From the NCBI GenBank assembly GCA_016218485.1, contig JACRDY010000020.1:1-15380 (forward strand): a stretch of 15,380 nt of DNA, given 5' to 3'. The translations under genes and the position numbers were made by a program. A model generated the notes under the pieces. That model was not told where the DNA came from and made no database searches. It was given only the letters and a program-made list of their open reading frames with translations. Numbering within the stretch: position 1 is the stretch's first letter; every line of letters begins with the position of its first letter. This stretch comes from Candidatus Falkowiibacteriota bacterium. Its GTDB lineage: Bacteria > Patescibacteriota > Patescibacteriia > JACRDY01. This document shows, one piece after another, positions 1 through 5,900 of this stretch.

Positions 1-123
1 CTGATCGTTTCCGTGGACACCTTGAAAATTACAATCAATACTTTTTAATAGTCTGCGGTTTGTGCAACTTCGCCAGAGCCTAATTCTTTGGGGATTGGGG
101 AATTTGCGAAGTGGCGTAAATCT

Positions 124-1122
124 TTAATCAGTAGGTCTATTCTTAAATTGTAATTCTCTCTGAACCAACACCTCCGCCTCCGCCGCGCTCTTCACCGCCA
201 TCAGCCCTGCCCGCAGCTCTCTGGCATGCGGGAAATCACTGACGTAGGCTTTAAAATGTTTTTTCATGATGGCGAACGGTTTGTGCTGGCCCAACAGTTC
301 TTCAAACAGATACGCGTGTTCCACCATCACCGCCAGTTTCTGCGGCAAGGGTGTTTCAGAGCCAGACCGACCGGTAAACAGCCAGGGATTGCCAAAGATA
401 CCGCGGCCGATCATGACGCCGTCCACGCCAAATTCCGCCACTTTAGCCTTAGCCTCGGCTAAACTATTCACGTCACCGTTACCGACAATCAGCACACCAC
501 TCCCACGCGCCAACTCCACTGCCCGACCGATACTGCTCCAACGCGCGGGCACTTTAGACATATCTTTTTTGGTCCGGCCGTGAATAATCAAAGCCTTCGG
601 CTGCATTTTTAAGAGTGCCGGGATCCAGGTGGCGGTGTCATCTTGGAAGTAGCCAATACGGGTTTTAATGGATACCGGCAATCCACCCGCGCCCGCTTTG
701 GTCGCGGCCACGATTTCGGCGGCCAGTTCCGGATGGCGGATCAATTCCGCCCCCGCGCACTGCTTGCGGTTAATGCTCTGCTCCGGACAGCCCATGTTAA
801 TATCAATACCGTCAAAACCAAGTGTCTTGATCAACTGCGCTACTTGAAAAAAATTCTCCGGCTTTGAGCCAAATATCTGCGCCACAATCGGTCGCTCAAT
901 GTCACTGTAGGCTAAGTCAATCAGCAGCTTTGGCCGGCCCTGTGGTGAACACAGCCCGTCAACGGAGACGAACTCGGTATACATCACGTCCGGCTTGCCA
1001 TATTTAGCAATGATCCGGCGGAACGCCACGTCCGTCACGTCGGCCATCGGCGCCAGCATGAAAAACGGCCGCGGCAAATCAGCCCAAAAATTCAAATTAT
1101 CTTTTGTCTGTTGATCCGCCAT
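124..1122 (-). CDS. dus: tRNA-dihydrouridine synthase (Dus family)
   Basis: Flavin enzyme that reduces specific uridines in the tRNA D-loop to dihydrouridine using FMN and NADPH in the cytoplasm. The 332-residue protein has the family layout: a TIM-barrel start with LAPMADVTDVAFR (23-35), the active-site segment DINMGCP (107-113) with the expected catalytic Cys112, the FMN-contacting KTRIG (153-157), IIHGRT (179-184), and the phosphate-binding stretch VGNGDV and GVMIGRGIFGNPW (213-247). A smaller helical tRNA-binding domain follows. Length is normal. The DusB-like assignment is approximate, because which uridine is modified cannot be read from sequence. It starts at the ATG at 1122, and a 14-bp palindrome lies 3 bp upstream. 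I see no Shine-Dalgarno site. It is divergent from the small membrane protein at 1233, so the two share a 110-bp promoter region. Confidence 0.95.
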   Translation of the reverse strand: MADQQTKDNLNFWADLPRPFFMLAPMADVTDVAFRRIIAKYGKPDVMYTEFVSVDGLCSPQGRPKLLIDLAYSDIERPIVAQIFGSKPENFFQVAQLIKTLGFDGIDINMGCPEQSINRKQCAGAELIRHPELAAEIVAATKAGAGGLPVSIKTRIGYFQDDTATWIPALLKMQPKALIIHGRTKKDMSKVPARWSSIGRAVELARGSGVLIVGNGDVNSLAEAKAKVAEFGVDGVMIGRGIFGNPWLFTGRSGSETPLPQKLAVMVEHAYLFEELLGQHKPFAIMKKHFKAYVSDFPHARELRAGLMAVKSAAEAEVLVQRELQFKNRPTD

Positions 1123-1125
1123 AAC

Positions 1126-1139
1126 GGTAGTATACTACC
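1126..1139. promoter_or_regulatory. Perfect 14-bp palindrome before dus
   Basis: The sequence ggtagtatactacc is a perfect dyad ending 3 bp upstream of the dus ATG. On the minus strand its centre reads TATACT, a fair -10 hexamer; if used, the dus mRNA would be almost leaderless. No convincing -35 sits 16-18 bp upstream (TTTACA is 20 bp away). It could be an operator, a -10 element or both. Confidence 0.4.
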
Positions 1140-1170
1140 TGGTAAAAGCAGGATTGTAAACTATAAAACA

Positions 1171-1198
1171 TTGACAAGGGTGATACTATAGAGATAAT
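1171..1198 (+). promoter_or_regulatory. Sigma-70-type promoter of the small membrane protein
   Basis: TTGACA at 1171-1176, then a 16-bp spacer, then GATAAT at 1193-1198. The -35 is a perfect consensus match and the -10 matches five of six. Transcription would start near 1205, about 28 nt before the ATG at 1233. Confidence 0.65.
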
Positions 1199-1232
1199 AT
1201 CAAACATCAACTCATTTAGATTGGAGGATCCG

Positions 1233-1505
1233 ATGATTCAGTTATTCACTCAGGAAACCGGCCAGACGATACGAAACATAGGAATATTCATCCTATTGCT
1301 CTGGCTGTTGGCAACGATCATCAACTTCGTCACGCCAATGCCGAACAATCCCGGCTTCACCAGTGTCACCATCATGGAATACTGGTGGGACCTGACCTTC
1401 GCCGGTTGGTTCGGCTTCGCTCTGGTGCTCGTCGGCACCGCCGTCCCTCATGGCGGCATTGTCCCCACCGTCAGGATCTGGCTGGACCGTGATGAAACGG
1501 CGTAA
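1233..1505 (+). CDS. Small two-helix membrane protein, function unknown
   Basis: A 90-residue protein that I do not recognise. It starts MIQLFTQETGQ and has two hydrophobic segments: residues about 15-33 (NIGIFILLLWLLATIINFV) and about 55-75 (TFAGWFGFALVLVGTAVPHGG). They are joined by a Pro/Asn-rich loop with MEYWWD, and the tail is charged (RIWLDRDETA). I chose the ATG at 1233 over an in-frame TTG at 1221 because GGAGG at 1223-1227 is ideally spaced for 1233. This is the clearest Shine-Dalgarno site in the window. The gene has its own consensus promoter and hairpin terminator, so it is transcribed alone. No signal-peptidase site is evident; it is probably an inner-membrane protein. Confidence 0.75.
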   Translation: MIQLFTQETGQTIRNIGIFILLLWLLATIINFVTPMPNNPGFTSVTIMEYWWDLTFAGWFGFALVLVGTAVPHGGIVPTVRIWLDRDETA

Positions 1506-1536
1506 GCCGCCCGCACACTCCACCGCGCACAAGAAG

Positions 1537-1568
1537 ACGCTCCGCCATCAGCGGAGCGTTGTTCGTTT
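1537..1568 (+). terminator. Rho-independent-like terminator
   Basis: A perfect 9-bp stem acgctccgc / gcggagcgt (1537-1545 and 1551-1559) with loop CATCA is followed by TGTTCGTTT. It lies 31 bp after the stop of the small membrane protein. The T tract is interrupted, so strength is uncertain. Confidence 0.7.
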
Positions 1569-1572
1569 AGAA

Positions 1573-1720
1573 AATATATGAATACCCCACCGTAACTCCC
1601 CCTGCCCCGCCCCGCACCCCGCATTGTGCGGGGCGGGGCGGGGCGGGGCGAGGAAAGGAGAGGAACGGGCTATTCAGGCTTTATTCGTATATTCATAATA
1701 ATTCGTACATTCGTAGTCAG
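1573..1720. repeat. Intergenic hairpin with G-quadruplex-like core
   Basis: Region between convergent genes. AT-rich outer arms (atatatgaata near 1574 and an inexact inverted copy in 1681-1716, itself made of repeated attcgta/attcata words) enclose a very GC-rich centre. The centre has C-runs at 1598-1620 facing four GGGGC units at 1630-1649, joined by ccccgca-ttg-tgcgggg (1617-1633). The plus strand carries four G4 tracts with 1-nt loops. The central hairpin recurs in reverse orientation at 4731-4749. No gene is visible. Confidence 0.6.
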
Positions 1721-3391
1721 CTAGTATATCTCTTTTTTGTAGCACTCATCGCAAAACACCTTTTCCGGCCGGTCCGGCGCATATGTCGTTTCAAATTCAT
1801 TGGCACAGCCCTGATTCATACACTGGCGGTGCCACAGCCGCCGCGGATTTCGCTCTAGCATCCGCTCCAAGTGACGGCAAAACCAACAGACGGAGGGAAC
1901 GGGCAAATTAAATTTACGGTAAAACTCTAATTCTTGCTTGGTAATTTTAAAATTTTTGCGACAGCTCTGACAGGCGAGTAATGCTTGCAAAACATCATCC
2001 TGAACATCAGCGATTTGAGCGGGCACAGTATAGGTTTGCGGTTGATAATCCCGCAGATCCGGGTCTTTCCAGGCCCAACCTTTAGACAGCGCTTGCTCTT
2101 TCGTCAAAGGAAAATATTCCTGCGCCACCGTTTCGTTGTAGGCGAACAGTGACTTATGAACCGGGAAAAACTCTCCCCACTCGCCGGTAGTTTTTCCGCC
2201 CAAGGCGGATCCGCCTTGGGCGGACATCTGTTCAATAATCTTGGCCACCATATCCCGATACTCGGCCTCGGTATATTGTTTATTGAGGATGCAGAAATGT
2301 TTTTTGCGCAGTCCGCAGCAGCCAAACAAGTCGCCGCTGCCCTCGCAGAGGTCGCTGTAGTAAACATTGCTGCACTGATAGCAGGAGATGGAATACAACG
2401 TGCGATAATTTTTCCAAGAGCTGATGTAGTCGCAGCAGAGCTCATTTTCTTCCGTGAAATTATTATCATAGCAGTCTTTCAGGTCAATCACCTGCGCGCA
2501 GTAGTTGGAATCTTCACAGCGTTTCACGTCAAACATCACCAGAGTGTTTTTGCTTTCATTAATATAATTACCGCTGACATTGACGTTACGCACGCCCTGA
2601 TAGTATCGGTGTGGCATAGCCAATGTATTTTTCCGCAATTTCTCTCGGGCAGCCGCTACATTCTCCGGGTTACAAAAGTCAAAAGTACCAAAAAATTTAC
2701 GATACTCCGCCTCGCCGACCGCTTGATTAAACAAATGGTATTTCACATTTCGCAGCCCGGCGCAGCCAAAACACTCCGAGCAGCCCTTGCAATCATAACA
2801 AAAATACAAATTGTTGCTGTCAAAACAGTCCAGGCAGTAGAAACAATTATACAGATGCTCTGACGTGATACACTGGTAGCACAGTTCGCAATCGCGGATC
2901 AGAAAACTGTCAACGCAGTCTTTAGAATAATAGGGATTGCCATAGAGACAATTTTCAATAAAAATACTGCCGAAACAGAGGTACGAATTTTTGGCGTCAC
3001 CCAAATAATTGCAGTAGTCGCTGTTGACAATAAGACCATTCCCCAAAGTGCTCGGCCGGGGAATCTTCCCTTGCAATTCAGCAAATTGCTCAAAAAACGG
3101 CCGCGACCAATCATACTCTTGAGCATAGTTCTCCGCGCCCCAAGCGTCGCCATACCAGCAGTCACGGCAATACACGGGGAAGGGCTGATCCGATGAATAC
3201 ATCGACAGTACATTTTTGTTGCAACGGTCGCAGGTGCGCTGACACAGTGTCTTCTCATTACGCACCGCCATCCGCCGCTGCGTCCGGCAGTCCGGACAGT
3301 GCGTCGGCTCGGGCACATTCAGTTTATGATAAAACTGCCGATCGGACTCGGTAATGGTAAAGGGTTGATTGCAATTTTTACAGGTTGGCAT
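1721..3391 (-). CDS. Cysteine-rich double zinc-ribbon protein, function unknown
   Basis: About 556 residues from the ATG at 3391; in-frame ATGs at 3403 and 3424 are possible but lie inside a hairpin. Near the N-terminus, CKNC, HCPDC and two further Cys pairs (CDRCNK, YCRDC) form zinc-ribbon-like knuckles with an RRMAVRNEK segment. A matching module ends the protein: CQSC, VCWFCRH, ERNPRRLWHRQC, TYAPDRPEKVFCDEC. Both modules share a fold-like pattern (FTITESDRQFYHKLNVPEP versus FKITKQELEFYRKFNLPVP), suggesting duplication. Between them lie many short Cys/Tyr/Asn-rich repeats (for example CFYCLDCFDSNNLYFCYDC), which look like a repetitive beta-structure with many thiols. I know this architecture as a recurring uncharacterised protein of CPR bacteria. 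Metal or nucleic-acid binding is plausible but unproven. Residues SAQGGSALGG come from an inserted-looking palindrome at 2195-2224. Confidence 0.9.
   Translation of the reverse strand: MPTCKNCNQPFTITESDRQFYHKLNVPEPTHCPDCRTQRRMAVRNEKTLCQRTCDRCNKNVLSMYSSDQPFPVYCRDCWYGDAWGAENYAQEYDWSRPFFEQFAELQGKIPRPSTLGNGLIVNSDYCNYLGDAKNSYLCFGSIFIENCLYGNPYYSKDCVDSFLIRDCELCYQCITSEHLYNCFYCLDCFDSNNLYFCYDCKGCSECFGCAGLRNVKYHLFNQAVGEAEYRKFFGTFDFCNPENVAAAREKLRKNTLAMPHRYYQGVRNVNVSGNYINESKNTLVMFDVKRCEDSNYCAQVIDLKDCYDNNFTEENELCCDYISSWKNYRTLYSISCYQCSNVYYSDLCEGSGDLFGCCGLRKKHFCILNKQYTEAEYRDMVAKIIEQMSAQGGSALGGKTTGEWGEFFPVHKSLFAYNETVAQEYFPLTKEQALSKGWAWKDPDLRDYQPQTYTVPAQIADVQDDVLQALLACQSCRKNFKITKQELEFYRKFNLPVPSVCWFCRHLERMLERNPRRLWHRQCMNQGCANEFETTYAPDRPEKVFCDECYKKEIY
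2195..2224. repeat. Perfect 30-bp palindrome inside the zinc-ribbon gene
   Basis: Every base from 2195 to 2209 pairs with its partner from 2224 down to 2210, centred on GGATCC. It starts TCCGCCCAAGGCGGA and is read in frame as roughly SAQGGSALGG. Its TCCGCC...GGCGGA ends recur in a smaller palindrome at 13893-13908, which suggests a dispersed palindromic element. Confidence 0.85.
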
Positions 3392-3398
3392 AAAATAA

Positions 3399-3440
3399 CT
3401 CATAGCACAAAGCTCAGAGCGCATAGCTTTGTGCTATGAG
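3399..3440 (-). repeat. Leader hairpin of the zinc-ribbon gene
   Basis: Perfect 16-bp arms (ctcatagcacaaagct at 3399-3414 and its complement at 3425-3440) with a 10-nt loop. A further degenerate copy of the same words (gctttgagctctgtgctct) continues to about 3458. It sits in the 5' leader of the gene at 1721-3391. The candidate starts at 3424 and 3403 are in its loop and stem, whereas 3391 is just past it, which is why I prefer 3391. Confidence 0.7.
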
Positions 3441-3468
3441 CTTTGAGCTCTGTGCTCTAATATATTTC

Positions 3469-3497
3469 ATCCTATCGTTCATCCCAACAGCTGTCAA
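3469..3497 (-). promoter_or_regulatory. Promoter of the zinc-ribbon gene
   Basis: On the minus strand TTGACA (3497-3492), a 17-bp spacer, then TAGGAT (3474-3469). The -35 is perfect; the -10 matches four of six including the key A and T. The start would be near 3462, giving a leader of about 70 nt that contains the hairpin at 3399-3440. Confidence 0.5.
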
Positions 3498-3520
3498 CGA
3501 CTGATCCCAAAAGGCGACGA

Positions 3521-3588
3521 AAACACCAAAATATAAAAACATAAAACCCGTAATTTGTTTTAATGTTCTTGTGTTTTAATGTTTTTAT
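3521..3588. repeat. AT-rich mosaic hairpin
   Basis: Imperfect inverted repeat made of words such as ataaaaacataaaac (left, 3532-3546) and gttttaatgtttttat (right, about 3573-3588), with a second half-copy at 3557-3572. It lies between divergent genes and overlaps the likely -35 of the gene at 3622. Confidence 0.5.
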
Positions 3589-3596
3589 GCTATACT
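3569..3596 (+). promoter_or_regulatory. Possible promoter of the acidic protein gene
   Basis: TTGTGT (3569-3574), a 16-bp spacer and TATACT (3591-3596) are placed correctly for the gene at 3622. The hexamers are moderate matches and lie in an AT-rich repeat, so chance similarity is possible. Confidence 0.35.
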
Positions 3597-3621
3597 GCGG
3601 TGGAGTAAAAAATTTACCGCT

Positions 3622-4005
3622 ATGAACCACGAATATCCCTACGAGGGTACCAATCCTGATTTTGGCGGCCGGGGCGGCATTCCCGAGTCAAGCGATGAAG
3701 CGATTGTCTTTCAGTCGCCCGAGGCGGTACTGGACGCGCTCAATGAGACCGAAGAAGCCTTTTTTGATCCCAATTCTCCAGACAAGGATAATACTATGGG
3801 CAACATTTTTGCTCTGGAAGAGATCGCAAAAGTCTTAGTGGAGCTGGCCGCCCGCCTGGGTGAAGAAGTCGCGCCGGAAATTATGCCAGCGCTCGATCGT
3901 CTGATGAAGGCCGTCCGTCAACCAACACCGCAGCGTAATGAAGCCGCCATCCGCGCGGACCTGGAAACTGTCCGTGAGGCCTTAAAAGCCGCGCTCCCTC
4001 TGTAA
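3622..4005 (+). CDS. Small acidic protein, function unknown
   Basis: A 127-residue soluble, acidic protein that I do not recognise. The first 30 residues are Gly/Pro/Tyr/Asn-rich and probably disordered (MNHEYPYEGTNPDFGG). From about residue 60 it becomes helical, with FALEEIAKVLVELAARL and RADLETVREALKAALPL framing a Pro/Thr/Gln linker (VRQPTPQRN); a helical hairpin or small oligomerisation domain is possible. The start is the ATG at 3622. GGAG at 3602-3605 is 16 nt away, too far for a normal ribosome site. It is divergent from the zinc-ribbon gene and convergent with the acetyltransferase gene at 4078. Codon periodicity and an open frame free of repeats support a real gene. Confidence 0.7.
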   Translation: MNHEYPYEGTNPDFGGRGGIPESSDEAIVFQSPEAVLDALNETEEAFFDPNSPDKDNTMGNIFALEEIAKVLVELAARLGEEVAPEIMPALDRLMKAVRQPTPQRNEAAIRADLETVREALKAALPL

Positions 4006-4040
4006 CAAATGAGTGTTAAAAAATCGCCGTTGCCGACTTG

Positions 4041-4067
4041 AGCTGGGGTAATTTTTTATTACCAGCT
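4041..4067. terminator. Hairpin between convergent genes
   Basis: Arms agctggggtaat (4041-4052) and attaccagct (4058-4067) pair with a 2-nt bulge around a T-rich loop. It lies between the stop at 4005 (+) and the stop at 4078 (-) and may stop transcription from either side, though the flanking T tracts are not canonical. Confidence 0.4.
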
Positions 4068-4077
4068 TCAAAAAAGT

Positions 4078-4560
4078 TCATTCTCTTGTTTTAATCATCA
4101 GCCAGGTGTCTGACATTTTCCTATGATGGACAGTTCTTATTTTTTTGAAACCAACCTTCTCATAGCACTGAATAGCCCTACGGTTATGAACGAGGACTTG
4201 CAATGTCAGTGATGTTTCTTTGAGGAAATTTTTAAAAAACCAACGGCAGGCTCGGTTCATAACGATCGTGCCAATACCCTTGTTCCAATAGCGCTTCTCG
4301 CCGATAGCGATATAAATTTCAAAATTTTTCTTATTCTTTTTTCGTTGAATTAAAATGTGACCGATGGATTTTGCGTCAGCGGTAATAATAAAATCAAAGC
4401 TGTTGCGGTCCAACAGATGACGGCCTAGAATTTTGTTAATCTCATCCTGAGATACCAATTCCTTGGTTTCTGACGTCAATCGTCTCAAAACCGGATCATT
4501 CCACCATTTATAAAATAGGGGGGAATGGCGGGTGGTTAATTTAATTAAAGCAATGTTCAT
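4078..4560 (-). CDS. GNAT-family N-acetyltransferase (RimJ/RimL-like)
   Basis: A 160-residue single-domain acetyltransferase that transfers an acetyl group from acetyl-CoA to an amine; the substrate is unknown. The N-terminus (FYKWWNDPVLRRLTSE, 17-32) matches the opening of RimJ/RimL-like members. The acetyl-CoA pyrophosphate loop is YWNKGIGT (91-98), a variant of R/Q-x-x-G-x-G. The C-terminal VHNRRAIQCYEKVGFKKI (124-141) is the typical N-x-x-A-x-x-x-Y-x-K-x-G-F motif of the family. Length is normal. The ATG at 4560 is preferred; a GTG directly before it at 4563 is an alternative. There is no clear ribosome site. It is flanked by repeat elements and has no obvious operon partner, so it is probably a stand-alone gene. 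Confidence 0.85.
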   Translation of the reverse strand: MNIALIKLTTRHSPLFYKWWNDPVLRRLTSETKELVSQDEINKILGRHLLDRNSFDFIITADAKSIGHILIQRKKNKKNFEIYIAIGEKRYWNKGIGTIVMNRACRWFFKNFLKETSLTLQVLVHNRRAIQCYEKVGFKKIRTVHHRKMSDTWLMIKTRE

Positions 4561-4639
4561 CACTAAAGTATACCTTGTCTCTGCTCAACAGGCAAAGAAA
4601 TTAAACCTTCTATCTGTTTGATCAATATTTTCAACAGAA

Positions 4640-4780
4640 CAACAATATAAGTCCGGCCATCGGCCCTGAAGGGCTCACTTCGTGGTGACTTAGTGGAACC
4701 AGGCCCTGATGGGTGGGGTTCGGCCTGCCCGCCCCGCACAATGCGGGGCGCGGCCAGGACGGTAGCGGGACACAACCAGA
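4640..4780. repeat. GC-rich repeat island upstream of the GNAT gene
   Basis: An abruptly GC-rich block within AT-rich flanks, with repeated words (ggccctgaagggct, ggccctgatgggtgggg, ttcggcctgccc) and the palindrome gccccgcacaatgcggggc at 4731-4749, the reverse complement of the hairpin core at 1617-1634. A 91-codon minus-strand open frame crosses it (4838-4563) but consists of repeat sequence, and I do not call it a gene. The 4564-4989 interval otherwise holds the inverted repeat at 4791-4900 and the terminator at 4925-4960. Confidence 0.55.
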
Positions 4781-4790
4781 AATTAAATTC

Positions 4791-4900
4791 TAAATCCAAA
4801 ATTTTAAATCCTAAATAAATCATAAATTTTAATTTCAAAACCGTGAGTTTATTTAGTTTAAGATTTTAGAATTTATTTAGGATTTAAAATTTTGGATTTA
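4791..4900. repeat. Inverted repeat with perfect 30-bp arms
   Basis: Positions 4791-4820 are the exact reverse complement of 4871-4900, separated by 50 nt of similarly worded AT-rich sequence. The words are aaatccaaaa, ttttaaatcc and taaataaat. As RNA this would be a very stable long hairpin despite low GC. It does not encode a plausible protein. Confidence 0.85.
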
Positions 4901-4924
4901 TGATTTAATGTAAGTAATCAGAGG

Positions 4925-4960
4925 ATTAAAAATACCTCAGAATAACCATCTGAGGTATTG
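4925..4960 (-). terminator. Terminator of the cobalamin/NrdJ operon
   Basis: On the minus strand a perfect 11-bp stem (aatacctcaga at 4931-4941, tctgaggtatt at 4949-4959) with a 7-nt loop runs into TTTTT. It lies 30 bp after the stop of the ArsR-like gene, as expected for the operon end. Confidence 0.85.
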
Positions 4961-4989
4961 CAGATTATAAAATTTACGCGGCGGCAAAG

Positions 4990-5280
4990 CTAGGCAACTG
5001 ATACAGAACCTGATAAGGCTCCACGATAGGCGGCCACGGTAGTATAGAACGCAGCGGTGCCCTCACGACGCACCGTCACGAGCTGAGTATAACGTAACAA
5101 CGCGAGATGCTGTACCAAGTTTGTTTTAGCAAGGCCGAGCTTGGTAGCCAGTTCATCCACCGACATTTCCTGCTCGCGAAGTAAATTGAGAATTTCCAAC
5201 CGCTTGGGATTCTCAAGAATTTTATCAATCTCAATGTTCTGCTGATGAGCCGCGCGGGACGATTGTTTTTTTGTTTTCAT
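4990..5280 (-). CDS. ArsR-like winged-helix transcriptional regulator
   Basis: A 96-residue DNA-binding protein. Residues about 20-80 form one winged helix-turn-helix: ENPKRLEILNLL, then MSVDELATKLGLAKTNLVQHLALL (helix-turn-helix with recognition helix) and the wing LVTVRREGTAAFYTT. The basic N-terminal tail (MKTKKQSSRAAHQQ) may contact DNA. There is no cysteine and no CxCxxC-type metal site, so metal sensing as in classical ArsR/SmtB members is not supported. It is the last gene of the operon, 36 bp after the adenosyltransferase stop and just before a strong terminator, which suggests it may regulate this operon; that is an inference. It starts at ATG 5280 after an A/T-rich leader without a Shine-Dalgarno site. 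Confidence 0.85.
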   Translation of the reverse strand: MKTKKQSSRAAHQQNIEIDKILENPKRLEILNLLREQEMSVDELATKLGLAKTNLVQHLALLRYTQLVTVRREGTAAFYTTVAAYRGALSGSVSVA

Positions 5281-5316
5281 ATTTTTTTTTATGAATTTGT
5301 AAAAAAATTAATAAGT

Positions 5317-5889
5317 CTATTGGTAGGTCGGGGCAATTTCAGTCAACCCCGTTTGGTAGTTGGCGTACCGCGCTAAGGCGTAGCAGAGGCTGGATAATCT
5401 ATTCATGAAAGCTAACGTCGTGGCGCTCACCGGCCTGATCCCTTCTTCATTCACCGCCACGATGGAGCGCTCCGCCCGCCGAGTAACCGTCCGCGCCAGG
5501 TCCAGGATGGCGCTCATCGGGCTGCCTCCAGACAAGACGAAAGAGGTTGGTGGTGGCAGTTGAGCAGTCACCGCGGCAATCACTCGCTCCAAATAATCCA
5601 AATGTTCCGGCGTGATCTTCTTGTCCGCGCCAGCCAAATCAGCCTGAACAATAAACAGCTGCTGCTGCACCTTCATCAAAATATCAGTATACCGTACCTC
5701 GGCGCCATCCAGCGTCAGGTGAGCCGGTTCATCACGATTCAAGGCGCGAGCCAAACCCACGATGGTATTAAGCTCATCCACATTACCCAGCGCCTCAACG
5801 GCTTTAGCGCTCTTACTCAGACGGCTGCCTGACGGACAGTCAAACAGTTTGGTCGTGCCGTCGTCGCCCTTGCCGGTATACAGAGCCAT
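5317..5889 (-). CDS. ATP:cob(I)alamin adenosyltransferase, PduO type
   Basis: Transfers the adenosyl group of ATP to cob(I)alamin, making adenosylcobalamin. The 190-residue protein has the PduO signatures: the ATP-binding N-terminus YTGKGDDGTT (4-13), LGNVDELN (34-41), LSGGSPMSAILDLARTVTRRAER (119-141) with the conserved arginines and glutamate, and the NRLSSLCYALARYAN helix (163-177). Length is typical for the stand-alone enzyme. It lies 11 bp downstream of the class II reductase gene on the same strand, and that enzyme needs exactly this product, so the two act in sequence. Start is the ATG at 5889; no ribosome site is visible, so translation may be coupled to the gene before it. Confidence 0.95.
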   Translation of the reverse strand: MALYTGKGDDGTTKLFDCPSGSRLSKSAKAVEALGNVDELNTIVGLARALNRDEPAHLTLDGAEVRYTDILMKVQQQLFIVQADLAGADKKITPEHLDYLERVIAAVTAQLPPPTSFVLSGGSPMSAILDLARTVTRRAERSIVAVNEEGIRPVSATTLAFMNRLSSLCYALARYANYQTGLTEIAPTYQ

Positions 5890-5900
5890 ATATCAAAAAG

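Noticed and set aside
3..83. Short plus-strand open frame running in from the left edge (ends ...LCNFARA, stop at 81-83)
   Set aside because: Only 26 codons are visible, another frame is also open at the edge, and there is no motif; it cannot be told from chance.
2156..2863. 235-codon plus-strand open frame opposite the zinc-ribbon gene
   Set aside because: It is antisense to a gene with clear zinc-ribbon motifs and shows no motif of its own.
4563..4838. 91-codon minus-strand open frame upstream of the GNAT gene
   Set aside because: It is translated entirely from the GC-rich island and one arm of the inverted repeat, and has no protein-like pattern.
4990..5280. Metal-sensing ArsR/SmtB repressor
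   Set aside because: The protein contains no cysteine and no recognisable metal-ligand motif.
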